62,934 nucleotides of DNA, from contig DUNB01000069.1 of assembly GCA_012839585.1 (NCBI GenBank), positions 1 through 62,934 on the forward strand, written 5' to 3'. Source of the stretch: Alcaligenaceae bacterium. Its GTDB lineage: Bacteria > Pseudomonadota > Gammaproteobacteria > Burkholderiales > Burkholderiaceae_B. The position numbers were made by a program, and so were the translations under genes. How positions within the stretch are numbered: position 1 is the first letter of the stretch; each line of letters begins with the position of its first letter. Positions 8,209-18,407 of the stretch are shown here, in pieces. Below the pieces are notes generated by a model that saw nothing but the letters and a program-made list of their open reading frames with translations, did not search any database and had not been told where the DNA came from.

Positions 8209-10953
8209 ATGTCGCACCCAAACAGTTTTAAGGCGCGCCACGAATTATCAGTGGGATCGCAGTCCTATCAAATCTATCAGCTCTCCGCTCTACAAGACCA
8301 AGGCATGGATGTACATCGACTGCCTTATGGTCTAAAAATCCTCTTAGAAAACTTACTTCGTACCGAAGATGGTGTGAACGTGACGGCAGATGACATTCGC
8401 TTTTTAGCGAATTGGGACCCCGACGCAGCTCCGGATCATGAAATTGCATTTACGCCCGCCCGCGTGGTGTTGCAGGACTTTACCGGGGTTCCTGCAGTGG
8501 TGGATTTGGCGGCGATGCGCGAAGCCATGGCGAACTTAGGCGGTGATCCTCAACGCATTAATCCATTAGTTCCTGTAGAGCTAGTCATTGACCATTCGGT
8601 GATCGTGGATGATTTTGCGCATAATCAGTCCTTCCAGCGCAACGTGGAAATTGAATATCAACGTAACGTTGAACGCTATCAGTTTTTACGCTGGGGACAA
8701 GATGCCTTTGATAATTTCAAAGTCGTTCCACCAGGAACAGGGATTGTGCACCAAGTGAACCTAGAGCATTTGTCTCGTGTGGTGTTCACCAAAGACGAAA
8801 ATGGTACACAGCAAGCTTACCCTGATACCTGTGTGGGTACGGACTCACATACGCCGATGGTTAACGGTTTGGGTGTGGTGGCCTGGGGTGTAGGTGGTAT
8901 TGAGGCCGAGGCAGCCATGTTGGGGCAGCCTATTTCCATGCTGATTCCACGCGTGGTGGGCTTTAAGCTAAACGGTTCTTTGCCAGATGGGGTAACCGCG
9001 ACTGACTTGGTATTGACCATTACCGAAATGCTGCGCAAACATGGCGTGGTGGGTAAGTTTGTCGAATTTTATGGCCCAGGAGTAGGGGCGGTACCGTTAG
9101 CAAACCGCGCTACCATTGGGAATATGAGTCCTGAATACGGTTCTACCGTATCGATGTTCCCCATCGACGAGGAAACCACTCGCTACATGCGTTTAACAGG
9201 ACGCTCAGAAGAGCAAATTGCCTTGGTAGAGGCTTATGCTAAAGCCCAAGGTCTTTGGCATGATCCCAACCATGAACCCGTGTACTCCGAGCGCTTAGAA
9301 CTGGATTTATCGACCATTGTGCCGTCTATTGCCGGGCCTAAACGTCCTCAAGACCGTGTGCCACTCAGTTCGGCTCAACCGGCTTTCCGTAAAGAATTAG
9401 CAAAAATGCAGGGGCAGCGAAAACAAAGCAGTACCGAAGAGGACTCATTCCCCGCCTCTGATGCTCCTACTCATCAAGAGCCTGTGAAAAATACTCATGT
9501 GGTGCAAGTCACCACACCGGATGGGGAGCAATACCTCTTAGGTGATGGAGCAGTAGTGATTGCGGCGATTACATCCTGTACTAACACGTCGAATCCGAGT
9601 GTGATGATCGCGGCCGCATTACTAGCTAAAAAAGCGCATGAGCGTGGCGTGACGCGTAAGCCATGGGTAAAAACCAGTTTGGCGCCTGGCTCCAGAGTGG
9701 TCACGGATTACTACGACCGTTCGGGTCTGACACCCTATTTGGATGCACTGGGCTTTAATTTGGTCGGTTATGGCTGTACTACCTGTATTGGTAACTCGGG
9801 CCCGTTGATTCCAGAGGTGGCGGCTGCCGTAGATGAAAAAGATTTAACGGTAGTTTCTGTGTTGTCGGGTAACCGAAACTTCGAAGGCCGGATTCATCCT
9901 CAGGTGAAAATGAACTACCTGATGTCACCGCCTTTAGTGGTGGCTTATGCCATTGCCGGCACCATGAATATTGATCTGCAAAAGGATGTGTTGGCTACCG
10001 ATAAAGACGGCCAGCCCGTGTACTTGAAAGATCTCTGGCCTACCACGGAAGAAATCGAAGCAGTGATCGAAGCATCTATTAGCAAAGGCATGTACAGCCG
10101 TGGCTACGAGGATGTGTTCGCTGGTGATGAGCGCTGGCAAGAGCTACCTACTCCAAAAAGCGAGCAGTTCCATTGGGATAGCCAGTCGACTTATGTGCGT
10201 CACCCGCCCTATTTCGAGAACATGCCAGCTCAGCCTGCACCGGTGACAGATATTCATGGTGCTAGGGTGTTAGCCAAACTAGGTGATTCGGTGACTACAG
10301 ACCATATTAGTCCAGCAGGTGCGATTGCGCCGATGACACCGGCTGCGATGTATTTAGCTGATCACGGCATCGAACCACACGACTTTAACTCGTATGGCTC
10401 GCGTCGTGGTAACCATGAGGTCATGATTCGAGGCACCTTTGCCAACGTACGTTTACGTAACCAGCTGGCTCCAGGTACCGAAGGGGGCTACACTCGCGAT
10501 TTCACACAAGATGGCGCTCCTGTGGCCACCATTTATGACGCTTCGCGCCATTATATTGAGCAAAATATTCCGCTAGTTATTTTGGCGGGCCAAGAGTACG
10601 GCTCTGGGTCGTCGCGTGACTGGGCTGCCAAAGGCACGGTATTGCTTGGCGTACGAGCCGTTATTGCTGAATCCTACGAGCGTATTCACCGCTCTAACTT
10701 GCTAGGTATGGGTGTATTACCGCTGCAGTTCCCCGAAGGTCAGAATGCGAAATCACTGGGTTTATTAGGTGATGAGAGTTTTGAGATCACGGGAATTACG
10801 GCTTTAAATGAAGGGAAAATCCCTAAAACCGTACAGGTAAAAGCTGGTGATGTGAGCTTTGAGGCCATTGTGCGTATTGATACGCCTTCAGAGGCGGAAT
10901 ATTACCGTCATGGCGGCATTATGCAGTATGTGCTTCGGGGTTTAATGGCTTAA
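8209..10953 (+). CDS. acnA: Aconitate hydratase A
   Basis: Aconitase interconverts citrate and isocitrate in the TCA cycle using a [4Fe-4S] cluster. The protein is about 914 residues, usual for AcnA/IRP-type enzymes. Cluster ligands are visible as the single Cys in [13 protein letters not shown] (~459) and the pair in [14 protein letters not shown] (~525). The C-terminal swivel domain has [10 protein letters not shown] and [16 protein letters not shown] with its substrate-binding Arg. ATG 8209 was chosen over an in-frame ATG at 8176 because AAGGAGG sits at 8196-8202 and the [10 protein letters not shown] start is family-like. It is monocistronic, ending at a terminator shared with pgi. Confidence 0.98.
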   Translation: MSHPNSFKARHELSVGSQSYQIYQLSALQDQGMDVHRLPYGLKILLENLLRTEDGVNVTADDIRFLANWDPDAAPDHEIAFTPARVVLQDFTGVPAVVDLAAMREAMANLGGDPQRINPLVPVELVIDHSVIVDDFAHNQSFQRNVEIEYQRNVERYQFLRWGQDAFDNFKVVPPGTGIVHQVNLEHLSRVVFTKDENGTQQAYPDTCVGTDSHTPMVNGLGVVAWGVGGIEAEAAMLGQPISMLIPRVVGFKLNGSLPDGVTATDLVLTITEMLRKHGVVGKFVEFYGPGVGAVPLANRATIGNMSPEYGSTVSMFPIDEETTRYMRLTGRSEEQIALVEAYAKAQGLWHDPNHEPVYSERLELDLSTIVPSIAGPKRPQDRVPLSSAQPAFRKELAKMQGQRKQSSTEEDSFPASDAPTHQEPVKNTHVVQVTTPDGEQYLLGDGAVVIAAITSCTNTSNPSVMIAAALLAKKAHERGVTRKPWVKTSLAPGSRVVTDYYDRSGLTPYLDALGFNLVGYGCTTCIGNSGPLIPEVAAAVDEKDLTVVSVLSGNRNFEGRIHPQVKMNYLMSPPLVVAYAIAGTMNIDLQKDVLATDKDGQPVYLKDLWPTTEEIEAVIEASISKGMYSRGYEDVFAGDERWQELPTPKSEQFHWDSQSTYVRHPPYFENMPAQPAPVTDIHGARVLAKLGDSVTTDHISPAGAIAPMTPAAMYLADHGIEPHDFNSYGSRRGNHEVMIRGTFANVRLRNQLAPGTEGGYTRDFTQDGAPVATIYDASRHYIEQNIPLVILAGQEYGSGSSRDWAAKGTVLLGVRAVIAESYERIHRSNLLGMGVLPLQFPEGQNAKSLGLLGDESFEITGITALNEGKIPKTVQVKAGDVSFEAIVRIDTPSEAEYYRHGGIMQYVLRGLMA

Positions 10954-11059
10954 GGCTTGGTGTTTAAGGTTGGCGTTCTCCTCGGTCTGATTGCTGGGGG
11001 GCGCCAATTACTGATATCCTCTTCGTCCTAAGCGACGAGGCCTTCCGCGCATTTTGGTA

Positions 11060-11092
11060 AAAAGGGGTGGTTTTGATAACCACCCCTTTTTT
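11060..11092. terminator. Bidirectional terminator between acnA and pgi
   Basis: A 12-base-pair perfect hairpin, AAAGGGGTGGTT with AACCACCCCTTT and a short TTGAT-type loop, is flanked by A and T runs. It can stop both the plus-strand acnA transcript and the minus-strand pgi transcript. Confidence 0.9.
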
Positions 11093-11101
11093 GTTTTGGA
11101 C

Positions 11102-12655
11102 TTATAGTTGCTTTTTGAGCAGATTGATCCAGTGGCTGGTAGAGACATCGTGCGCTTTAACACAAGGCTGGTCATTGAACTCGTCAATAATATCCGAGGC
11201 CAAGTGTTTGCCGTACTCTACGCCCCATTGGTCAAAGGGGTTAATGCCCCAAATCACGGCCTGCACAAAGACCTTGTGCTCATATAAAGCCAAAAGAGCC
11301 CCCAAATGGTAGGGGGTGAGGCGAGGCAGAACAATCAGCGTATTTGGTCTGCCACCTTGGTGAACACGATGTTTTGCTAACCATTCAGATTCTTTGGGAG
11401 TATGGCCTTGTTTGATGCACTCCTCGTAAGCCTGTTCTACGGTTTTGCCGCGTAACATGGCCTCGCGCTGAGCCAAACAGTTGGCAAGTAGACTTTGGTG
11501 GTGATTTTTCCAACGGTGATCGGCCTGTTGGCACATAATAAAGTCTACGGCGGCTCCATCACTACCCTGATGTAGCCACTGGAAAAAGGTGTGTTGGGCG
11601 TCTGTTCCTGGCATACCCCACACCACAGGTCCGGTAGGAACGGGCACAGGGTTTCCTGCAATGTCTACTGATTTACCTAAAGATTCCATTTCTAACTGCT
11701 GGATGTAGGGGACTAGGTGGATCAGACGGGAATCGTAGGGAGCAATATTTAAGGAAGCTATACCCAAGACACTGCGGTTGGCAATGCCATGTAAGGCCAT
11801 TTGCACCGGGGCATTGGATTCGATGGGGGCGGTTTCAAAGTGATGGTCCATAGCTGCTGCCCCAGAGTGCATCCCTGCCACTACGTCGGAGCTTACGCTA
11901 AGTGCCGTGGTTAAACCCACGCTAGACCATAAGGAAAAACGTCCGCCAACCCAATCCCAGAGTTTAAAGATATGACGTGGAGCCACGCCCCATTCGGCGG
12001 CTCGTTCGGGGTGGGCTGTAATCGCAACCACTTGATCAAATGGGTTTTTGACACCAGCCGCCTGCAACCATTCCAAAGCACGTTGACCGTTTTGCAAGGT
12101 TTCGGCTGTGGTAAAGGATTTGGAGGCGACGACCACTAAGGTGTCATGAGGGTTTAGGTCTGCGAGTCCAGCCTCGATAGCATGGCCATCAATGTTGGCA
12201 ACAAAGCGTACCTCTCGCCATAGCTTGGTATAGCCAAAAGCACCAACACTTAAACGCACACCCCAATCACTACCTCCTATCCCAATGTGCACGATATGAC
12301 GCCAACGTCGGGCTAAGTCGGCATCCCGCACAAAAGTATTGAGGCGTTCGCGTTCGTGCATCACATCAGCCGTGGCCGCAGGAGCACGCAACAGGTTGTG
12401 CCAGGCTGCACGGTGTTCTGTGGGGTTGGCAATGCCACCACTTAAGAGTAATTTGCGCTGCTCTTGAAAATGACGTTGTTCCAGTAGCTCCGCTGCGGCT
12501 TGCTGCAAGGCTGGGCTCTGACGTTGCCCGCTAAAGTCCACAGACAGACCCGCCGCATCGATTAAGCATAGTTGCTCTAAATCGGGTGTAGCCTGTTGCA
12601 CAGCCTGCGTAAAAGTGGACCAAGCGGGAAGCTGTGTAAGTGATAAGGATTGCAT
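11102..12655 (-). CDS. pgi: Glucose-6-phosphate isomerase
   Basis: Pgi interconverts glucose-6-phosphate and fructose-6-phosphate in the cytoplasm. The 517-residue protein is slightly shorter than the E. coli enzyme. The sugar-phosphate isomerase folds are marked by VHIGIGGSDWGVRL (~140), VASKSFTTAETL (~195) and the active-site Glu in GNPVPVPTGPVVWGMPGTDAQH (~340-360). The C-terminal signature GINPFDQWGVEYGK (~470) is complete. It convergently meets acnA at the shared terminator and has a small membrane-protein gene 15 bases upstream in the same direction. Confidence 0.97.
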   Translation of the reverse strand: MQSLSLTQLPAWSTFTQAVQQATPDLEQLCLIDAAGLSVDFSGQRQSPALQQAAAELLEQRHFQEQRKLLLSGGIANPTEHRAAWHNLLRAPAATADVMHERERLNTFVRDADLARRWRHIVHIGIGGSDWGVRLSVGAFGYTKLWREVRFVANIDGHAIEAGLADLNPHDTLVVVASKSFTTAETLQNGQRALEWLQAAGVKNPFDQVVAITAHPERAAEWGVAPRHIFKLWDWVGGRFSLWSSVGLTTALSVSSDVVAGMHSGAAAMDHHFETAPIESNAPVQMALHGIANRSVLGIASLNIAPYDSRLIHLVPYIQQLEMESLGKSVDIAGNPVPVPTGPVVWGMPGTDAQHTFFQWLHQGSDGAAVDFIMCQQADHRWKNHHQSLLANCLAQREAMLRGKTVEQAYEECIKQGHTPKESEWLAKHRVHQGGRPNTLIVLPRLTPYHLGALLALYEHKVFVQAVIWGINPFDQWGVEYGKHLASDIIDEFNDQPCVKAHDVSTSHWINLLKKQL

Positions 12656-12670
12656 GCGAATTAAATGTGA

Positions 12671-13042
12671 TTAATTGGGATTGGGCATGGGTTTATTATC
12701 TAGGATCGCTAAAACACCACGAACTAAGCGATAAATATTCCAAATGGCCGTAGCAAATAAAATAATAATACCAATACCAATGAAAACCGTAATCATACCT
12801 AATATCGCCAAACCTAAACTAATCCAAAAAGTACGGATCTGCCAAGTGAAATGGCTGGCTAGCATAGGATCTTTAATTTCAGTGCGTTTTAGGTAGTTGA
12901 TAATAATTGCGACGATAGTGGGAATGCCACCTAAAAAATAACCAGCACCATAAAGTGCATAAATAATAATGACTAATTGGCGTTGATTCGTAGGTGGTTC
13001 ATTCACAGGGACGGCCTGTGGAGTAGGGGTAGGATAAGTCAT
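12671..13042 (-). CDS. Small membrane protein, DUF4870-like
   Basis: This protein of about 123 residues has a proline-rich N-terminus, then three hydrophobic segments (about residues 25-50, 70-95 and 97-112 counted from ATG 13042). A short HFTWQIRTFW-like linker between the first two is characteristic of DUF4870/TIC20-like proteins of unknown function. An in-frame TTG at 13051 would add three residues; neither start has a clear Shine-Dalgarno. It lies 15 bases before pgi in the same direction and may be co-transcribed, but no functional link is known. Confidence 0.7.
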   Translation of the reverse strand: MTYPTPTPQAVPVNEPPTNQRQLVIIIYALYGAGYFLGGIPTIVAIIINYLKRTEIKDPMLASHFTWQIRTFWISLGLAILGMITVFIGIGIIILFATAIWNIYRLVRGVLAILDNKPMPNPN

Positions 13043-13268
13043 AAGAGTCAATAAAAGGTAATGAATCAGTCAGTATAAAGCCAAGAGCTTTATGGTGCAT
13101 GCCATATAATAGTACCCAAACAAACCTATAGCCGTCTGCATTTGAAAAAGAGTGTTAGGAATAGGTGTCCAAACCTTAACGCACTGTGTACTTAGCTTGC
13201 TCTGTTAACGTTGTAGTGCACCAAAGGATAGCTACAGAGCTATTCTCGTTATTTTTAAGTAGGATGAC

Positions 13269-14348
13269 ATGCAAAAACATAAAGTTGCCGTAATGGCAGG
13301 AGATGGGATTGGTACCGAGGTGATGCCAGAGGGGCTACGTGTTCTAGAGGCGGTCACGCAAAAACACGGTATTGAAATGGAGTACACGCATTTTGATTGG
13401 TCTAGCGCTGACTATTATCAAAAGCATGGTGCGATGCTGCCTGAGGATTGGTTTGAGCAGTTAAAAGGCTTTGATGCGATTTTGTTTGGTGCGGTGGGTT
13501 GGCCCGAGATCGTGCCGGATCATGTGTCGCTTTGGGGCTCGTTGCTGAAATTCCGTCGTGACTTTGATCAGTACATTAATATGCGACCTGTGCGATTAAT
13601 GCCGGGCGTGCCTTGTCCATTGGCCAACAAAAAACCAGGTGACATCGATTTTGTGGTGATCCGTGAAAACACAGAAGGCGAATACACTAATTTGGGTGGT
13701 AAGATTTTTGAGGGCACCGATCGTGAGGTTGTGATCCAAGAGTCTGTGTTCACACGCATTGGTGTGGATCGTGTGTTGAAGTATGCCTTTGAGGTGGCGC
13801 AGAGTCGGCCAGCTAAGCACCTAAGTTCTGCGACTAAATCTAATGGTTTGGCGATTAGTATGCCTTACTGGGATGAGCGCTTGGTTAATATGGCCGAGCA
13901 ATACCCAGAGATCCGCTGGGACAAACACCACATTGATATTATGGCCGCGCGCTTTGTGTTGCAGCCCGAACAATTTGACGTGGTCGTAGCGTCGAATCTA
14001 TTTGGTGATATTTTGTCCGACTTGGGTCCTGCGTGTACGGGAACTGTAGGTATCGCGCCTTCGGCTAACTTAAACCCAGAGCGTCACTTCCCTTCTTTGT
14101 TTGAACCGGTGCATGGTTCAGCCCCTGATATTGCAGGCAAAAACATTGCAAATCCAGTGGCTATGATTTGGTCGGCGGCAATGATGCTAGAGTTTTTGGG
14201 TCAGGGCGATGCCAAATATCAAGCGGCCTACGATGACATGATGCAAGCGATCGAGCACAGCTTAGAGCACGGTCCACGCACGGCAGATTTGGGTGGCACG
14301 GCGAGCACCACCGAAGTAGGTCAAGCCATTGCTGCTTTGATCGCGTAG
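13269..14348 (+). CDS. dmlA: Tartrate / D-malate dehydrogenase (decarboxylating)
   Basis: This member of the isocitrate/isopropylmalate dehydrogenase family has 359 residues and resembles tartrate dehydrogenase/D-malate dehydrogenase (TtuC/DmlA) more than LeuB. Visible family blocks are the N-terminal MAGDGIGTEVMPEG, the substrate-binding region NMRPVRLMPGV with its Arg residues (~100), IRENTEGEYTNLGG (~135), and the metal-binding DVVVASNLFGDILSDLGP (~237). Such enzymes oxidise D-malate, tartrate or related 2-hydroxyacids with NAD+ and Mn2+; exact preference cannot be read here. It stands alone with its own terminator. Confidence 0.85.
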   Translation: MQKHKVAVMAGDGIGTEVMPEGLRVLEAVTQKHGIEMEYTHFDWSSADYYQKHGAMLPEDWFEQLKGFDAILFGAVGWPEIVPDHVSLWGSLLKFRRDFDQYINMRPVRLMPGVPCPLANKKPGDIDFVVIRENTEGEYTNLGGKIFEGTDREVVIQESVFTRIGVDRVLKYAFEVAQSRPAKHLSSATKSNGLAISMPYWDERLVNMAEQYPEIRWDKHHIDIMAARFVLQPEQFDVVVASNLFGDILSDLGPACTGTVGIAPSANLNPERHFPSLFEPVHGSAPDIAGKNIANPVAMIWSAAMMLEFLGQGDAKYQAAYDDMMQAIEHSLEHGPRTADLGGTASTTEVGQAIAALIA

Positions 14349-14373
14349 TTATTTTTATCGGTATCCATAACGC

Positions 14374-14402
14374 AAAAAAAGTCACCAATCGGTGACTTTT
14401 TT
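14374..14402 (+). terminator. Rho-independent terminator after dmlA
   Basis: Hairpin AAAAAAGTCACC/GGTGACTTTTTT with an AATC loop and a T run, 25 bases after the dmlA stop. It could also serve the minus strand. Confidence 0.9.
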
Positions 14403-14500
14403 GTTTCGAATGAGTGATAATTTATCAGATTGCGGGAAAAGCCTTGTCGTACAGGGCGGGGATGAGTAGCACGGACGGTACCGCCATCCTTTGACGCTAA

Positions 14501-15178
14501 TTACTTGGGGCGGCGCATATCAAATAGGGTGTCATCGGTGATTTCATAGTAATCACCGGGACCACCACCACGCAAAATGGGGCGACCAGAGGCGCAATGG
14601 TAAATACCGTCTTTGATCAGATCCGGAGAAATGTGTACGGCCACGGCCTCGCCTAAAACCATCCAGGTATCAAGCAGCTTGCCTTCGTGATCCGTGAGCT
14701 GAAAGTGTTTGGTGACTTTGCATTCTATAGAGGCACGGCTTTCACCCACGCGTGGTGCGGCAATGAGTTGGCTGGCAATAGGGGTCAATTTAGCAAATTC
14801 AAATTCATTGACCGATTGCATGGTGCTGGTTTGGTTCATGGGCTCAGCCAAATCACGGGAAGCTAGGTTCCACGTGAATACACCGGTTTCAATCGCATTA
14901 CGGACACTGTCTTTATAACCTACGCTGGAAAAGGCAATGATAGGCGGCTGATAATTAAAAATATTACAAAAGCTATAAGGAGCCAGGTTTGGATTGCCGT
15001 CCGCGTCTTGGGTACCGATCCAACCAATCACGCGGGGTCCTACGATGGAGCTAATCGGATCATGGCGTAGACCGTGACCTTTTAGAGGCTCGTAAGAATG
15101 ATAGTTATTCTGCACAGTTGTCTCTTTTAGTAAAGCAAAAATAGAATAGGGTTCGGGAATATCCCGATAGGAACTCAC
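14501..15178 (-). CDS. Flavin reductase family protein (FMN-binding split barrel)
   Basis: The core has the split-barrel flavin reductase pattern GHGLRHDPISSIVGPRVIGWI and APYSFCNIFNYQPPIIAFSS, close to proteins that bind FMN as a cofactor or reduce it for partner oxygenases in the cytoplasm. The first GTG gives 225 residues. A second in-frame GTG at 15115, giving 204 residues beginning at QNNYHSYEP, fits the usual family start better, so the true start is unsure. The gene is divergent from the AraC regulator, with a perfect inverted repeat between them. It could be a second reductase for the monooxygenases of the island, but StyB at 17862 is the more direct partner. Confidence 0.8.
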   Translation of the reverse strand: MSSYRDIPEPYSIFALLKETTVQNNYHSYEPLKGHGLRHDPISSIVGPRVIGWIGTQDADGNPNLAPYSFCNIFNYQPPIIAFSSVGYKDSVRNAIETGVFTWNLASRDLAEPMNQTSTMQSVNEFEFAKLTPIASQLIAAPRVGESRASIECKVTKHFQLTDHEGKLLDTWMVLGEAVAVHISPDLIKDGIYHCASGRPILRGGGPGDYYEITDDTLFDMRRPK

Positions 15179-15200
15179 ATACTTTACAACTAAAATAATT

Positions 15201-15219
15201 AATCGGCAAGATGCCGATT
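15201..15219. promoter_or_regulatory. Perfect inverted repeat in divergent promoter region
   Basis: AATCGGCA-AGA-TGCCGATT, with 8-base arms and a 3-base spacer, lies between the divergent flavin reductase and AraC genes. It is a candidate operator; no T run follows, so it is not a terminator. The binding protein is unknown. Confidence 0.45.
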
Positions 15220-15275
15220 TCCTGGTCGTTCTTGGGTTTTAGCTGTATTGCCCAATGCTTTTTGGGGCCATTACT

Positions 15276-16247
15276 ATGTCACCGAACTCGACACACTGGC
15301 AGGACTTTACCTCGAATGACGTTGATCAGGTGCAGTCCTCTGTCAGCTCCATGATTAAACCGCATCGCCTTAGCTTAAAAAAGGCCTCGCAGCCTTTGCA
15401 AACACGGATGCGATTTGCTCAATTTGGTCAAATTTCCTTAGTACGCTTAGGCTACGGGGCAGATGTGCGCATCCAGCCTGATGAGCTAGCCGGTTTTTAT
15501 CTGATTCAATTACCCCAGTATGGTCAGGCTTTGGTACGTTGTGGCGGGGAGGAGGTTGAGTCTTCTCCGAAGGTCGCAACCGTATTAAATCCCAATGCCG
15601 AAATTGATATGGTTTGGCGTGCCAATAACGAACAATTAATGCTAAAAATCGATCGTTTTTTGATCGAACAATTGGTACGGGGCATGGATATGGATGTGCC
15701 CGAGTCAGGTTTGGTGTTTCCGGTAAAACTCGAAGGCCATTTGTCCGTTAACTGGCAGTTAATGATGCGATATTTAGTTGACTGCGCACGGCATGCGGAA
15801 TCCATCTTACAGTCTCCTTTATTAATTTCCCAACTAGAACAGTTGGCAGCCACCACCTTTTTGGGGGTGCACTCACCGCTGGCCCCAGAAAAACCACGGG
15901 TGCAGGGCAGGGTACTACCTAAACATATTCGTTTGGTAGAAAACTACCTCTATGAACATGCCGATCAGGTGATTCGCGTAGAAGAACTGGCGGCTTTGGC
16001 TCAGATCAGTATTCGTAGCTTACATGCGGGGTTTAAAGAGTACTGTGGCATTAGTCCTATGCAGTATTTACGTCAAATCCGTTTAGATCGAGCGCGGACC
16101 GACTTACTGCAGACCGAGGACGCAACCACTTCGGTAGCCGATGTGGCGTTGCGCTGGGGTTTTATGCACCAAGGTCGCTTTAGTGCAGAGTACAAACAGC
16201 GTTTTGGTGAAACCCCAAGCCAAAGTCTACAGCGCGCTCGCGCCTGA
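15276..16247 (+). CDS. AraC/XylS-family transcriptional activator
   Basis: The C-terminal ~100 residues hold the paired helix-turn-helix of AraC proteins: IRVEELAALAQISIRSLHAGFKEY, then GISPMQYLRQIRLDRAR and VADVALRWGFMHQGRFSAEYKQRFGETPSQ. The N-terminal ~200 residues resemble the sensor domain of XylS/AntR-type activators that respond to aromatic acids. ATG 15276 has GGGG 8 bases upstream; an in-frame ATG at 15255 has none. The gene meets the island's first operon tail-to-tail with 5 bases between. It likely activates that operon through the direct repeats at 20535-20569 (inference from XylS-family site geometry). Confidence 0.88.
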   Translation: MSPNSTHWQDFTSNDVDQVQSSVSSMIKPHRLSLKKASQPLQTRMRFAQFGQISLVRLGYGADVRIQPDELAGFYLIQLPQYGQALVRCGGEEVESSPKVATVLNPNAEIDMVWRANNEQLMLKIDRFLIEQLVRGMDMDVPESGLVFPVKLEGHLSVNWQLMMRYLVDCARHAESILQSPLLISQLEQLAATTFLGVHSPLAPEKPRVQGRVLPKHIRLVENYLYEHADQVIRVEELAALAQISIRSLHAGFKEYCGISPMQYLRQIRLDRARTDLLQTEDATTSVADVALRWGFMHQGRFSAEYKQRFGETPSQSLQRARA

Positions 16248-16252
16248 TGCCT

Positions 16253-17839
16253 CTATTTTTTGGCGATACGCTGGGCCGCCAAATAGCCGGATTGCCCACC
16301 TAAACCAGGACCTGGGTGCACTGAGGCACCAATATGATGCAGGTTCGGTACAGGTGTTTTTCCTGTACGAGCTTTGGACTCACCCGCAAAGGGCCGCATA
16401 AAGAAAAATTGATCCGGTGAGCACACGCCAGAATAAGGATCACCACCCACTAGGTTGATATTCCATTGTTCTAGATCAGCAGGACTAAAGGCACGATGAC
16501 CAATAATATGTTGGGTCCAACCGGGCATCACACTTTCTAAACGCTGCTTGACGCGCTCTACCATAGCCTCACGCACCGCTTCGTTCCATTTACCATCGGC
16601 AGGCACAGGGATTTCATTGGCCGCATCGGCTTTGATGCTAGAGGGCATATCCTGCATTTGCACCCATAAAATCCAAGAACCATCAGGGGCTCGGGTGGGG
16701 TCTACGGCCACAGGCTGGCCTACTGCTAAGGTGGGCTTGCTTGGTAGCCAACCGTTATTGGCTTCCACCACAGAGGCGCAGACTTGTTCCATGCTTTCCG
16801 TTACGTGGACCATGGGAACATGGATCAGTTCTTCGTTAATCCAGGTGGGTTTTTCTTTTAAGGCAAAATGAATTTGCATACCACCACGTCCGTAGCGGTA
16901 GGCTTTGGCTTGATCTTTATAGCGTTGTTCGGCATTGGGTAATAACTGTTCGTAAAGCTGATTAGGCGTTACGTTACACACCACGGCTTTTTTGGCTAAG
17001 TATTGCTCAGAGCCAACACGTACGCCGGTGGCTTTGCCATTTTCAACCAGGATCTGATCCACGTGTTTGCCTGTGAGAACGCGACCGCCCCTTTTTTCGA
17101 TGATCTTGATAAAGGCTTTGACGATGTTGTAGCTGCCGCCCTCAACCACTGGCATGCCCCCTGCGACTACAGCAGAAAAGGTGAGTTTGCCAATGAGTGA
17201 GGAAGAGGCTTCGTCGGGGCCTAAGCCGCTGTGCAACACCCACGGCGCGATCATGGCGCGTGTGGCGTCACCTTGTAGTTCACGTTCAGCCCAACGACGA
17301 AAGTTTTCTAGAGACTGAGAGGCAAACTGCATCATGCCGTCTACGCCGCGTTCGCGCCAGGATTTGAAAACTAATTTGCTGGTCTCCCAGCTGTACGGTT
17401 CGCCGCCCATTAAGCCAAAGACTAAGGGGGCGTCTGGACCAAACATGTTGGCTGCTGCGGCACCCACAGCATCCCCATCACCAGGGGTGATTTGGTTCAA
17501 GCGTTGAATGGTGTCATCCATGTCTTGACGCAAAGCAATGCCCACACCGTCGGGCGTGGCTAATCCGGTGCTATACGAGCTGCTTACAAAGCGTACGCCG
17601 GCTTCCTCTAGGGGTTTAGCGAGCTCGGCATAAGCAGGTCCCCCTACAAAAAGGGGGTACCAGCTAGAAAACACATCATGAGTAAAACCGGGGAAAAGCG
17701 TTTCGGTGCGTATACAGCCACCGGCAACGGCATTACGTTCTAATACGGTGACGTTGAGACCGCGCTCAGAAAGTAGGGCGGCACAACTGAGTGAGTTCAT
17801 GCCACTACCTACAATCACCACATCACTTTGTTGCTGCAT
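16253..17839 (-). CDS. CrtI-like NAD(P)/FAD-dependent oxidoreductase
   Basis: The 528-residue flavoprotein of the phytoene-desaturase/amine-oxidase superfamily begins with a dinucleotide fold, VVIVGSGMNSLSCAALLSERG (GxGxxS variant) and VLERNAVAGGCIRTE. It closes with a C-terminal FAD motif region NLHHIGASVHPGPGLGGQSGYLAAQR. Middle parts (MPVVEGGSYNIVKAFIKIIEKRGGRV) match the same family. The substrate cannot be read. It is the last gene of the SDR-StyA-StyB operon, 22 bases after StyB, so a dehydrogenation of an oxygenated indole-type intermediate is possible. It is not a carotenoid enzyme by context: no crt genes are near. Confidence 0.75.
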   Translation of the reverse strand: MQQQSDVVIVGSGMNSLSCAALLSERGLNVTVLERNAVAGGCIRTETLFPGFTHDVFSSWYPLFVGGPAYAELAKPLEEAGVRFVSSSYSTGLATPDGVGIALRQDMDDTIQRLNQITPGDGDAVGAAAANMFGPDAPLVFGLMGGEPYSWETSKLVFKSWRERGVDGMMQFASQSLENFRRWAERELQGDATRAMIAPWVLHSGLGPDEASSSLIGKLTFSAVVAGGMPVVEGGSYNIVKAFIKIIEKRGGRVLTGKHVDQILVENGKATGVRVGSEQYLAKKAVVCNVTPNQLYEQLLPNAEQRYKDQAKAYRYGRGGMQIHFALKEKPTWINEELIHVPMVHVTESMEQVCASVVEANNGWLPSKPTLAVGQPVAVDPTRAPDGSWILWVQMQDMPSSIKADAANEIPVPADGKWNEAVREAMVERVKQRLESVMPGWTQHIIGHRAFSPADLEQWNINLVGGDPYSGVCSPDQFFFMRPFAGESKARTGKTPVPNLHHIGASVHPGPGLGGQSGYLAAQRIAKK

Positions 17840-17861
17840 GGATGTCTCCTTGATGCTGTGC

Positions 17862-18380
17862 TTATAGGTCTATGCGAGTGAACTTGCCGCGATGGAAAAC
17901 GGCTGGCTCGTGTTCGGTAATAGTGCTATGGCGCACCACACGACCAATAAATAGGGTGTGGTCGCCGCCTTCGTGCTGACGATAGTTTTCACACACAAAG
18001 GTAGCAACACAGTCATCAATTAGGGGGACACCTTCCTCGCCATCCACATGAGAAACCAGGGCAAACTTGTCTTCGACTTTGGAGTTGGCAAAACCCAAGG
18101 CCGCCTCGGTTTGGCTTTGGCTGATCACGTTAATCGCAAAATAATTGCAATTTTCGAATACAGATAAGCTTGGCGAATGGTTGACGAGGCTCCACATAAT
18201 TAGTGGTGGCTCTAGGGATAGCGAGGAAAAGGAGTTAATGGTCAAGCCCACAGGCCGTCCTTCCGGAGTGCGTGTTGTAACAATGGCAACACCGGTAGGG
18301 AAATGGCCTAGTGCTTGTCTAAATGCGCGGCTGTCGAACAAGTTGACGTTGGTTTCGGGTTCCATAATGGCCTGTGACAT
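17862..18380 (-). CDS. StyB/IifD-like flavin reductase
   Basis: This 172-residue NAD(P)H:flavin oxidoreductase has the split-barrel signature FRQALGHFPTGVAIVTTRTPEGRPVGLTINSFSSLSLEPPLIMWSL, typical of reductases supplying free reduced FAD/FMN to two-component monooxygenases. It directly follows the StyA-like gene (27-base gap), the usual pairing in styrene and indole monooxygenases. A second reductase-like protein lies at 14501. Family membership is firm; the partner is inferred from position. Confidence 0.88.
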   Translation of the reverse strand: MSQAIMEPETNVNLFDSRAFRQALGHFPTGVAIVTTRTPEGRPVGLTINSFSSLSLEPPLIMWSLVNHSPSLSVFENCNYFAINVISQSQTEAALGFANSKVEDKFALVSHVDGEEGVPLIDDCVATFVCENYRQHEGGDHTLFIGRVVRHSTITEHEPAVFHRGKFTRIDL

Positions 18381-18407
18381 GAGTTGACTCCTTAAAAATA
18401 CTACAAA

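Noticed and set aside
8078-8335. Open frame running into acnA in another frame
   Set aside because: It overlaps the well-supported acnA start and has no recognisable features.
10980-11045. Imperfect hairpins after acnA as a structured RNA
   Set aside because: Stems contain mismatches and no family resemblance; the clear terminator follows at 11060.
16253-17839. Carotenoid phytoene desaturase
   Set aside because: Only the general CrtI-like flavoprotein fold is shared; no other carotenoid genes are present and the operon context is aromatic oxidation.
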